Source: Ettlia oleoabundans
Lineage: Eukaryota; Chlorophyta; Chlorophyceae; Chlamydomonadales
Length of the DNA: 54,519 nucleotides
Direction of reading: 5' to 3'
NCBI GenBank assembly: GCA_019693395.1
Contig: JAAMXP010000908.1
Location: 1-54,519, forward strand
A model generated the notes under the pieces. That model was not told the origin of the DNA. It made no database searches and was given only the letters and a program-made list of their open reading frames with translations. Both the position numbers and the translations under genes were made by a program. This document shows positions 1-10,879 of the stretch, one piece after another. Position 1 is the first letter of the stretch; each line of letters starts with the position of its first letter.

Positions 1-2492
1 GGTGTGGGTGGGGGGGGATCCGGGCGGGCGCAGACACTGATCAGGTTGTAGATGTGGCACAGCTTTATGGCTGTCAAACCAAAATCAAGAACACAACACA
101 GCATGTGGCCTGGGCCAAACAGGTTGCTGATAAACGCACCGAACAGCGCTGTCAAACCTAGGCAGCACACCTTGAAAATAGTGGAACGCAACAGCAATAC
201 TGATCAGAGACGGCATGGTCGAAAGTTGTGACACAAGTTATTGGCACACACACCTGTGCCACAAACTCTCCCTCTCCAAGGTTGTGTGCCACCACCACGG
301 CAATCACGTCGCTGTTGAACACGAAGTACAGCATGCCTTCATGCCCAGCCCGACGCAGCATTGCCCCGAGCTGCATGCAAGCGCAGGTCAAAGGGAGGAT
401 GTGAAGGCAACAGGCACGATAGTCCAGCTAAAGCATCAAGGATCTGCTCTCTGAATGCTGTGCAGACATCACATTGCTTGCCTTTGAGCTGGGCGACGAA
501 CAAGCATGGGGCCATCGATGCAAGCACAAGCAGTCACTTCATGCATTCCAGGAGGCACTTCAGTATGGAAATGCGCAACACGCTGTTGCGCTTCAGACAA
601 GGGCATCCCACCCGCATGATCTCCGTGCCATCAAGGATGCACGCTGCCCTGTACAGCCCTGATCCCGACATATGTTGTGCTTGCCACAGCACAGCACTTT
701 GTAAGCATTCCTGCCATAATCCAGCAACATGCATGGAGCAGCGCCCCAGCCTACCAACCTGCGGCGATATGAAGTGTATGTTGATGAGATGCTGGATGGC
801 GCCGGGGCCCCCCATGCCGATGCCCAACTGCTGCCGCAGCCCGCTGCGGGCACCGTCCGCAGCCACGAGATACTGGCCTGCAAGGAGGCAGGTGCGATTG
901 GGAGATTTAGCAGGTGGAGGTACAGCAGGAAGCCAGGCAAGCCAAGGCAGAGTAGATTGCAGGCAGGCGACTCGGGCAGGCAGGCATGGTGAAGGTACAA
1001 CAATTGGTTGATTTTATACGCAGGGGCATGCCTCACTACCAGAGAGCAGCCAGCGAGGGGTCAGCCACACCTCCCAGTTTATAGATGTTGCCGCCGCCGC
1101 CATTGCCATCGGGCACTACGTCAACCACTGCCGTCACTCCCTCTGCCGTTTGCGTGAAGCTGCGCACGCTGCAGGGTTGCAGGGTCGGCAGCAGGCAGGC
1201 AAGATGCAAGTAAGCATGCAAATTGAGGGCAACTGCTGTGTATTTATCTGTAAGACACAAGGACAAGCTTGAGCTGCAGTAAAGAAAGGAGCTTGGCAGC
1301 AGTCAGGTGCGCGTTCCTGCGGCACCTGCCCACCCACCCACACCCACACACCTGTGCCCCATGCGCAGGTCAATTGCAGGCTGCTGCTGCACCGCCTCCA
1401 TTAGCAAAGGCAGCAGCCTGTTCTGAGCTAGATGCCCCACTGGCTCGGGGCTGATGGTCGGCTGATATGGGCTGGTCTGGCCCCTGCAGCGGGGCAGGGT
1501 TGGATGCTGGGGTTGAGGGTCATGAGCAGGGGGGAAGAGGCGGGAGAGAGCACGCAAACTCGTGACACTGCAAGCCTGCCAGCAGGCGCTGATAAGTGAT
1601 ACGAGCCGCTACAATGCCAGCTCAGCAGGATAGATTCCCTTCGCTGCCAGCTCAGCACAACTTTGGCACAGCAGGCAGCCCAACCAGCTGCTTTACTGCA
1701 CAAGTCCCAGCATGCTGCCGCCGGGCTCACTTGAAGTGGTCCACCATTCCCAGCACTTCGCCCCCCATGCTGCTGCAGTACACAAAGCGCCGCCACTCCT
1801 GCAGCGGCGGCATGCGCTGCACCACCTGGGCGGCAAGACTGGGCTCTGCAGGAGGGAAGCGGCACAAACACAGTAGGGTTGTTCAAAGACTGCACTAAGG
1901 CGCACATTGAAAGGTAACCACAGCTTGCCTCAGCCCAACAACCGTGGCACTGGTATTGTAGCAGACATGCAAAGTCCTTGGCAAACGTAGCCATCCAACC
2001 ATCCAGCCACGCTGCACATACACAGCCACCACCAAACTGCGCTGGATGCACAAACTAAACCGCCACAAATAGCAGCAGCAGGAACCCACACGCACCTCCC
2101 AGTCCCCGCAGCACCTCCATGCACCGCATGTTGATAAAATGAGCTTGAGGGTGGTCTGTTAGTGACCTGCTGCGTTCTAAGACCACGCTTCGCACGCCAA
2201 GCTTGGCAAGTAGAAGGGCGGTGGTAAGACCGCTGGGGCCTCCTCCCGCAATCACCACTGGCGCGGCGCTTTCTGTGCTACTTGTGCTGGCCGCAGAGTC
2301 AATGCCTGGTGCACTGGAGGCTGCACTAAGGTCGGCTGCACTTGTGAGCAGCCGCCGACAACTGCTGCCTGCTGAGGCTAGAACCTCCAGCGTGCACCCT
2401 GTGCTGCTGATGCTTGCAGCAGTGCTGCATCTCAACAAATGCCAGAGTTGCGCTGCAGTGCGGTATGCAGCCAGCGCTGGGCTGCCTGCCAT
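1..2492 (-). CDS. FAD-dependent aromatic-ring monooxygenase (PheA/TfdB type), 3' end outside window
   Basis: Six exons are readable on the minus strand: 2096-2492, 1731-1845, 1352-1483, 1071-1168, 759-877 and 254-370, giving 326 residues with consistent phases. The rest lies left of base 1. The first ATG is at 2492; about 75 residues rich in Ser, Ala and Arg come before the FAD domain and could be an organelle transit peptide. A Rossmann motif GGGPSGLTTALLLAKLG is followed by the family's His-Ile/Phe-Asn motif (QAHFINMRCMEVLR), a second FAD motif YLVAADGARSGLR and an NIHF segment typical of FAD_binding_3 flavoprotein hydroxylases. Known members hydroxylate phenols or other aromatic rings with NAD(P)H and O2. 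The substrate cannot be told from this sequence. Bases 1-253 look like intron. Confidence 0.85.
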
Positions 2493-2561
2493 CGTCCAAG
2501 GCCAGCACAACTACCTCTTTACCAATGAGGCCTGTGCTGCCCAGGGAAAATCAACTTAGTA

Positions 2562-3248
2562 TCAGATCTTAAGCTGGCTTAGCAGCTGATGAAGCTCGTT
2601 CTGCTCCTCAGTTGACCGTTCGCTGCAGCCAGGGGTGGAGGCGGCATGTGCAGCATTCAGTATACACAACTGCTACATCAATCTGCAGATGGCCCTTCCT
2701 ACCACTTCTGCCAGAACTCCAGCGCTGAGATGCGCAATGGCAGGTTGCCCTGAGCGGAATCATGCCGTATGTTTCACGGCCGTCGACAAGGTCGAATGCA
2801 AGGAAAATAAGGACTTCATGCCTACTATGCCCTGCTTGCACAGCACCTAGTGCCAAGCGTCTGCCGTGCTTATGCTAGACGCTGTCACCAGCACCCACCT
2901 GCCAGCCTTGTCCAGGAGCTCCAACGCTTTTTCCAGCACACGTATACGGTGCTGCGCGTAGGAACTGGAGGGCGGTAGCAGGCGGAAGACCCCCAGGGCC
3001 TGCAGCACCGCTTTACGCTGCTCGTCCTCTGATAAGTTGCCAGCTGCCGCTGCCGTCTTCTGCCAGGCCTGCCTGAACACCCTGTTACCACCGCCTCCCT
3101 CTTTGCCGCCCTTCAGCGGCTCCGACTTGGCAATTGAGGCCTTGGAGCTGGCTCTTTTGCGCGATTTGAGCTCTTTGCTCACTTGCAGGGCAACGGCATC
3201 ATTCACCTCTGCTGTCTCGGGTCTACCGTCAGGATGGTCTCCAGACAT
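2562..3248 (-). CDS. Small conserved-looking protein of unknown function, 136 aa
   Basis: There are two exons, 2899-3248 and 2562-2622. The donor AG/GTGGGT joins the acceptor GGCTGCAG/CG in phase 2 and the frame ends with TGA at 2562. The N-terminal half is hydrophilic, basic and low in complexity, with a Gly run near residue 52. Residues about 58-135 look mostly helical: a segment LSEDEQRKAVLQALGVFRLL, a Pro-Ser turn, then RIRVLEKALELLDKA and a Glu/Gln/Leu-rich coiled-coil-like tail ending SQLKI. No signal peptide or membrane segment is visible. I do not recognise the family. It is transcribed away from the UHRF1-like gene, with 289 bp between the two start codons. An alternative acceptor near 2850 would give a different C-terminus; the chosen one yields a short natural ending. 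Confidence 0.6.
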
Positions 3249-3537
3249 TGATGCATCGATCTGGGCGTCGAAATATTATTTGGGTTCTGATGTACACACA
3301 CGCCTGCTGCTGGCACCAGCATGACACCTGTGCTTGCAGCGTTTCTCTTCTCAATACTTGCAATTATTTTGACATCTCGGAGATTTATTGTATTCCTGGG
3401 GTCTGGTCTATACGCGGGATTGGGCGTAACGTGCCCTTCCGCTGCCGCGGATTTTGAGTGGCCGCCGATCGCATCTGGCCTTCGCGAGTTTGTGCGCCGC
3501 CCGCTTGGGAGCCGTGCCCAAGGGCAGTCCAGGCACC
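3249..3537. promoter_or_regulatory. Shared upstream region of a divergent gene pair
   Basis: This 289-bp gap separates the start codons of the small unknown gene (minus) and the UHRF1-like gene (plus), so it must hold both 5' UTRs and core promoters. It contains AT-rich stretches such as AATATTATTTGG near 3272 and TTTATTGTATTCC near 3383. No convincing TATA box position can be fixed. Confidence 0.45.
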
Positions 3538-6500
3538 ATGTTGTCGCAACAAGAGCTGCTCAAGCGTATTATGCAAATCAACCATGACACCAGCCTGTCC
3601 GATACTCAGAAAGCTGCTGCGCGACAGGACCTGATGACGGGCAAGTGGAAGGAAAAGATTGCAGCCGGCAGCGACGAGGCGGAGGACGCCAAAGGTAAGC
3701 GACAGCCGCGCCGCCGCCTTCCCGTCTTTGCCCTGCCAACCAACGGCGCTAAAACAATAGCTCCTAATGCCCTGTATGCCCCCCCACAGCCGAAGACAAA
3801 GGCAAAGCAGCAACAAAATCGGATAAAGAGGGCAGTCTGTTGGATGATGACACCCTGAAGTGCGCCATCTGCTTCGACTTGTGCGTCCGCCCCGTCACGG
3901 TGCGCACTTCTTCTGCGACTGTGGCTCTTCAACCGTATGCTCAAACGATTTGCCGTCAGGCCCGTCAGCACATTGGAGTGGGCCGAGCAGCCCCGTAATT
4001 GGAGTGCAGGGCTGAAAGGGCCGACCGCCATCTGCAGCAAAATTTTAATGCCAGCTGTCGGTGAACACCCGCATGCCAATATGTGCCGCAGTGATGCTGC
4101 CAACTTCCTTGTCGTGCTGCAGGCCCCTTGCCAGCACAACTTTTGTCTCAAGTGCTTCCAGGTGCGAGCAGCATCTTACCGTTTTGGCAGCAGCAGCTGG
4201 GGGGCCCCTCATCACAGACGTTGGCAAGGCTGTCCCATCCACAATCAGCTGGAGCATGGCAGCAGCATATGGTGCCTGATGGATGGCAGCATGCGATGTG
4301 CTGGGTTATCAAAACAGTATTTTTGTTGTTGTGGAGTGGTTAGCTTCACCACGCTTTTCACACCACTTCCGGCAGCTCAATCAAATCGCACCCTTGGGTT
4401 TCAATAACTTAAACTGTGTGCATTGCCTGCCTCTGTCTGCCCCTTACCTCTGGCAGGATCTGGTGAACAAGGCCAAGAAGAAAGCCTGCCCTTCTTGCCG
4501 TCACGAGTTTGGTGCGAAGTTTGCGGCCAACCCACGCATCAACACAGCCCTCACCGTTGCCATCCGTGCATTTAAGGCTGGCGAGGCGCCATCCAGCAAG
4601 CCCTTTGTGCGGTGAGTGGCGGCCGGGGTAGGGTGGCATTGGTGCTGTAGCAGCAGGCCAGCAAGGCCAGCAAGCAGTCACGTGGGGGGACAGGCAGGCA
4701 AGTATTTGCACAGATGGAGGGATTTATAGTTAGGCTGGCAGCAGGCCACTACACCGCTTGCGTCACCTTCCCTCCCATTAACCTCACATGTTTGTGCCTG
4801 CGCATTTGATCTGCAGCATCAACAATGATGATCGGCCGGATGAGGCTTTCACCACTGAGCGTGCACAGCGTGCGGGCCGTGCCAACGCTGCTTCCGGTGT
4901 GTGATGCTGTGGAGTTTTGCACTTTGGCCTTATCCCTCGGGGGTGGGGTGGCATGGTCCCGGGTCGAGCTGCAGCTGTGGGGGGACTGGATGGTGGCCAG
5001 CGTGCGGCACCTGCGATTGCCCTGGAACAAGTCCGGATTGGCTGGCTGATGGTGGGTGATGGTTATCTGCAGTGGTAGTTTGCGCTGGGATGCTTTCCAA
5101 TCTGTCTCCTTTCTCAAGTGCTGTGCCTGCTGTGCAGGTCGCATCATGGTCAACATCCCCAATGATCACTTTGGGCCCATCCCACCCGAGGCAGACCCAC
5201 GTGGCACGGTCAGTACCGTCCTCAACACCCATGGCTTTTGCCGTTCCTTTTCAAACCACATGGGTACATGATTTCCCAAGTCAACGCGGCCTGATTTCCT
5301 CGTGTGGGAATACCGGCCCTCGTGCTGCTCTGACATTGATATGCCCCTCTGTGCCTCGGCTCTGTGCATTCTGCATTCAGCCCAGGGACAGCATTACCTT
5401 GCGTAGTAATGACCTGCCTTTTTTTGTTGCCGCTGCTGCAATGCACTGAGTGCAGGGCATCAAGGTGGGAGAGTTCTGGAAGGATCGGCTGGACTGCCGC
5501 CAGTGGGGCGCACACTTCCCACACGTGGCCGGCATTGCTGGCCAGTCCAACGTTGGCGCACAGTCGGTGGTGCTGTCCGGCGGGTGGGTGCTGCCTGTCT
5601 GCGTGCTGCCTGGACTCCGCTGCCTGCCTCCCTGGGTGGTGACTGTGCTGGGCTGTTTGATGACCTGGCAACAGCTGGCTGGGCAGCGGCAGCGCCAGAG
5701 CTTCATCCTGCATTGCTGTTGTGGGGGTTTGGATACCAGCAGTTTTGCTCAGCTTGTTTGTTTGGTGTCCCCTATCCTCGCTGCAGCTATGAGGATGATC
5801 GGGATGAGGGTGAGTGGTTCCTCTACACAGGCTCAGGCGGCCGGGACCTGTCTGGCAACAAGCGCACAAACAAGGACCAATCCTTTGACCAGGTGGGGCA
5901 AATGGTCCGGTTTACTGTTGCACTTGCTGCGTACCTGCCAGCGCCAGCACATACGTGTGTTCTGGTGGACGGTCATGGTGCATGGGTTGCGCTTGCTGTA
6001 GAAGCTTAGAATGGAGGGAGCGTTGAAGCAGGGGCACATAGAGCAGCTTTGCGGCAGCGCTGGGGCTCACACATCCTGTATTTGGACTTGCGAATATGTT
6101 GGGCGTAGACACTTTCTCTCTGGCAGTAGCTCGTTCTCCTTGCACATCGCCTGTCGGCATGTCGACTTTTGCATCCCCAGCCCTTCCTCCCCTCGGCTTG
6201 CCCTCTTGCATTGCCTCAAGCTGCTGCCGTTCTGTGGCCTGCTTGCTGCCGCAGGTGTTTGAGAGCATGAACAAGGCCCTCAAGCTGTCCTGCACCAAGG
6301 GCCTGCCTGTGCGTGTCGTACGCTCCTTCAAGGCAAGCTTTGGTGCAACTTACCATATTGTTCCATTGCACCCCAGTATCTAGTGCTCGTCGGCTGCCCT
6401 CTATTCCCTTCCTGCTGCTTGCTTTTGTAGCGCACCATGCCCAGCCCCCTGCTTGTTTTTAGTGAAGTGTCATAATTATTACGGTCCACACTGGCTGCAT

Positions 6501-9500
6501 CCCTGCGCGTCTGCAGGAGAAGCGCTCCGCTTATGCTCCCACCACCGACACGCCTGTGCGGTACGACGGAATATACCGCATCGTCAAGTGCTGGCGCACC
6601 AAGGGCAAGCAGGTGGGTATAGGCAGCTGCCTGAAGGGTACATAGCTCCGCGCTGCTGCTGCTGCTGCTGCAGTGCTTGTGTTGGCCCTCGTGCAACGCT
6701 TGTCACTGCCAAAAGGGGCAGCGTGTTTCACCAAGGGCAGTAACACAATAGCTTGTTGATTGGGCCAGCGGTCACCAGGGCTCTGCTGAAACAAGATGTG
6801 TCCAGTTGCCTGCCTCACAACACATACTTCCTTGGCTAGTCAGCCAGCCAGGAAGCACACGCCCACATGAGCCCCGCTGCCATTCCGCAGGGCTTCCTCA
6901 TGTGCCGCTACCTTTTTGTGCGTTGCGACAATGAGCCCGCACCCTGGAACTCAGATGGTGAGTGGGAGGGAGGGGAGGGAGGGGTGCAGTCGGGCGGAAG
7001 GTCAACAGAGTCAGACAGAAACACTGCTCGTGCACTATTGAAATCTTCAGCCCATTGTCGCCAGCCCATTATCGCCTGCTACTATGCCGTCTGTTGGCTT
7101 GATGTCCCTAGCTGTGCTGCGCTGCCAGCAATGCAAAAATCTCTGTCTGGCACACAGAGGCAGCTCAGCTGTTTCAACCCTCCTTGCACTGCTTCCTCGG
7201 CATCAACACCTGCTGCGCCTGCTGATCCATGTCGTTTGCAGACAGCGGCGACCGTCCCGGCCTCGAGACCAACCTGCCAAAGGAGGCTGCAGAGGAGATG
7301 AAGCGAGCGGACAAGGGGCAGGTGGTGTCCATGAGCGACAAGCCGTGGTGGGACTGGGACGCAGAAAAGCAGGCAAGCCGGCAGCCACACAGGGGGGCTG
7401 CTTAGGCCTTGGGTCCCGACAGGGATCTGCTTGCGGCACTGCGTGATAGCTTGCTCCAATGGCGACTGCCTGCAAAGCGGCCTGCTGCGGCCGACACTTG
7501 TGTAGCTTGTACTGTTGCGGAACCGTGACCATGTTGCTCTGCGGTCTCGCCAAGAAATGCTTGTGAGCGGTGCATAAGCAGCAGAAAGAGGCCTGGTGTT
7601 TGCCCTATTTTCCAAGACAGCCATGTCTTAACGGCTGTGCTGCCTTAACCACCTGCAGGAGTGGGGCTGGGCACGCGACGCGCCTGTGAGTCAGAAGACG
7701 GCTGGCGGTGGCAACGGCAGCAAAGCGGCGCGCAAAAAGGTCTGTGACCCTGGCATGGTGCTCTCAAGCAGGCCTCGGCATCAGTGAGGCGTGTGTCAGG
7801 GCAGCATGTGTGCCTCAAGATGTGCCTGGCCACCTGCCTATCTGCCTACTTGCTAGGCTGTCTGCACGCCCGCTTTCTTTCCTTGCTGCACGTGGCCCTG
7901 CAACCATGCCGTTCACGTCTCTTCTCCCATGGATTGTTTCCAACCTGCAGGTCAGCGAGCAGGAGAAGGCGCTGCGTGAGTTCAGCTGCGGCATCTGCAA
8001 AAACGTGCTGCAGGAGCCGGTGTCCACTCCCTGTGGTGAGTGTGCCTGGTATAAAAGTCTGCTCTCATTATTAGTGCATTAGTTTCCTTCCATGCCAGTG
8101 ACTCTGGCAATGCCTGTGGTGCCAGTTTGGCACCCCCGGACGCACCCCAACTTCTGCCTGCCGCCCCCAACCCATCATCACCTCGACCGTTGGACTGGGT
8201 TCCCTGATTCTAATGCCCCCCCCTGCAGGCCACAACTTCTGCAAGCCCTGCCTGGAGAAGAAGTTTGGCGGCATCGCGGATGAGGTTGACGCGGGGGCAG
8301 CCACGGGGCGTAGCCTGCGCGTGCGCAAGGTGCTCAAGCCCTGCCCCACTTGCAAGGTGAGAGCCAGAGCTGTGCTGTGTTCAATGGACGGCAGGGGTCC
8401 AAGGGTCAGAGGAGAGTGATTGAATCCTGGAATCTTGCAATCAATTGATTGTCCTGCCCGCAATGCCAATTCTTCCTTGTAACCAATGTGGCGCTGTTTG
8501 TTAAGGGACATAGGAACACCCCCAAGCATCTGCAGTTTGCAGCTTCACATGGTGCATCTCCATTCATTATTTTAGGGTTTTGTTCTGCCGTACGCATTCA
8601 CACGAGACCCCATTTGCCCTCGTAACGCACCGTTTTCTTGGCCTGCCACACATTATACCACAAACGTATGGGTGGTATACACCCTTCCTGGCGGTTCAGG
8701 TGGACATTTGCGACTTCTTGAAGACTGCGCGGCCCAACCACGAGATGGCGGCGGTGATCCGCAAGCTGCAGGACACAGTAGAGCGTGCCAAGGCGGAGGC
8801 AGCCAAGGCGGAGAAAGAGGAGGGGGATGAGGTAGAGGAGGATGCAGATGCTGAGGGCGAGGCTGAGCAAGGTACGTCTGGGGTGAGAAGGCCCCAGGGT
8901 GGAGGGGGAGGGCTGTTGGAAGTGTTGGCTGGTAAGGTGGTGGTAGGGTAGGTGCGAATGGGCACGATGGCTGTCGTGGTGGTTGTGGTGCTGGTGGTTT
9001 TCTGCATGGTTGCACAAGTGGGCAGGGCCGCAGCTGTTCTCAAGGCATGTAGGGCAGCCGGAAAGACTGCCATGCATTAGTTTGCTCCCCTACAATGGAG
9101 GTGTTGCCTACCCTGTCAACCTCTGCAGGCGAGGAGGCGGAGGCATCGCAGCTGGAGCAGCAGCAGGAGCAGCAACCCGCACAGCAAGCTCAGCAGCAAC
9201 GGCACGCAGCTGACGAGGCGGGTCCCTCGAACCTTGCAGCTGCAGGCAACGACTCGCACACCACCACCAACACTGATGGCAGTGATGGGTCAGGTAGCAG
9301 TGGCGGCAAGCAAATGGCTGTGAGCGATCATCAAGTGGGCGGCAGCAGCCGGCCGCCGGCGGCTATGGCGGCACCACCGGTCAATGTAGAGGCAGCAAAA
9401 CGCGGTGAGCTCGTGATTGGCTGGCTCAATGTCATGCTGTGCTGGACTGCGTTGGCTTGGTCCCCCCTCTGCCTTCCACCCATTGCCATCCTTGCCATAT

Positions 9501-10250
9501 CTGACCCGTGCGCCCACCTGCCCTGCCTGCTTGGGCCCCCTTAGCAGAGGCCACAATCAAGTCGCTAGCGGCAGACTTCCCTGAGTTTGATGGCGGGCTG
9601 GTTGAGGCGCTGCTGGAGCAGGAGGATGGGGATGAAGGTGAGTTTGGGGAGGCAAGAGAGAGAGGGGGGGAAGGGGAGACGGAGGTGAGAAATGTGAGGT
9701 GGCTGGCAGTGCATGGAACTGTCGGCAACACGCCCTCCCTTTGGAAAAGACAGCGCATTACAGCGCACCAAGCAGTGCTGCATGCCGCACATTGCAGCGC
9801 CATGGCAGGTGGCAGCGGATGTACTGCTGTCATCTCAAGTTGTGGGGTTGTTATGTGTGTAGTATGTGCCTGTTGCTTGTCGGCCGATTTGCCACACACT
9901 CTGCTTGCTCTACACTCTGGGCCGGGCGCCCTCCGCCCTTCGTATGTGCCCAACCGTACCATCCCGCTGCGCAATGCCCTGCAGCTGCTGTCAAGTATGC
10001 GCTACGCAAGATGCGCAGCCAGGATGCAGCAGAGGAGAAGAAACGGCAGCGCCAGGCCAAGCTGGACGCCAAGATGGCGACGGATGGCGGCAGCATCGCC
10101 GCCATTGAGGCTGCACAGGGTCCCTCTGCCAAGGGCAAGGCCAAGGGCAAGGGCAAGCGTGGGAGGAGCAAGTCGGCTGATGTGGAGGCTGAGGCAGCAG
10201 CTGAGGTGGAGGTGGAGGCGGGTGCTGCTGTAAAGAAGGTGAAGGCATGA
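3538..10250 (+). CDS. UHRF1: UHRF1/ORTHRUS(VIM)-type RING-SRA-RING E3 ubiquitin ligase with C-terminal CUE-like domain, 771 aa
   Basis: Nineteen exons: 3538-3694, 3790-3899, 4123-4161, 4457-4611, 4817-4896, 5138-5208, 5456-5583, 5787-5892, 6255-6332, 6517-6612, 6891-6957, 7242-7372, 7659-7739, 7951-8035, 8229-8356, 8700-8871, 9129-9404, 9548-9637, 9985-10250. They sum to 2316 nt in one frame. Domains in order: a short N-terminal helix; RING 1 (about 77-120, [19 protein letters not shown]); SRA/YDG (about 183-395, with [31 protein letters not shown] and [16 protein letters not shown]); RING 2 (about 441-505, [17 protein letters not shown]); an acidic then Gln-rich linker; a CUE-like segment (about 656-695); and a basic Lys/Ala tail. 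Plant and animal relatives bind hemimethylated CpG through the SRA domain, ubiquitinate histone H3 and maintain DNA methylation. No PHD precedes RING 1. Introns 9 and 12 use GC donors. Confidence 0.95.
6652..6671. repeat. (CTG)n microsatellite in intron
   Basis: Seven CTG-like units lie in intron 10 of the UHRF1-like gene. They are not translated in the gene model. Confidence 0.8.
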
Positions 10251-10879
10251 GCGTGCTGGCAGCCCAGTGCCCTATATCAAGCGGCAGTTCCAACCTGACC
10301 CATCAACTGGTAACAAACCAAACGCTTCATTCGATTTTGGACAGTTCAATCTAAGAAAAATGCTTTTACCTTGCACCTGCAACATTCTAGGTAGCAGATT
10401 TTTCGCTTGTGTTCTTTCTGCTCTTGCTCCCTAACTGCTGTTCGCTGTAATATACAACTGCCTTGCGAATGCATGAAAACGAAGCTAGACAGATAAATGG
10501 CCAGGGAATGTTCAGCGGCTGCATCTGGTCTAGAGAACAAGGCACTCAGCAGCACAGCAGCGGCCACAAGGCACATCGTGCACATCAAAACAGAAAGGGC
10601 TGACAATGAGGGAAATGGGTAGCGGTCAGGGCAAGTGAGCAAACAATGGTACGTGGTGCGTTAATGGAAGTTGTGGAGCTAAGAATCAACGGCGGGCCTG
10701 AAAGGCGGCTGCCTGCATGCGAATGGCGCACGGGCAGCGCCGCATCATGGGATGGGTGCAACCGCTGGCATTTATGCCACAGCGTTTACCTCCTCCCATA
10801 GTCACTAGAACATGAAGTTAGTCAAGCAATGCCAGCGGCTTGCGGGGGTCGGTCCAAAACACAGTCAACCCTGGGCAGT
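10251..10879. other. Convergent 3' intergenic region
   Basis: This 629-bp gap lies between the UHRF1-like stop (plus) and the AP2-factor stop (minus). It presumably holds both 3' UTRs. The AT content is higher than in the flanking exons. A plus-strand TGTAA lies at 10446-10450. The 98-codon minus-strand open frame here has no recognisable domain. Confidence 0.5.
10446..10450 (+). terminator. Candidate TGTAA polyadenylation signal
   Basis: TGTAA lies 196 bp after the UHRF1-like stop codon. TGTAA is the usual 3'-end signal in chlorophyte algae. The match is short, so chance occurrence is possible. Confidence 0.4.

Noticed and set aside
10346..10642. 98-codon minus-strand open frame with a hydrophobic stretch
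   Set aside because: It lies in the convergent 3' region, has no recognisable motif and no splice-linked neighbours. Its composition is AT-rich, unlike local exons.
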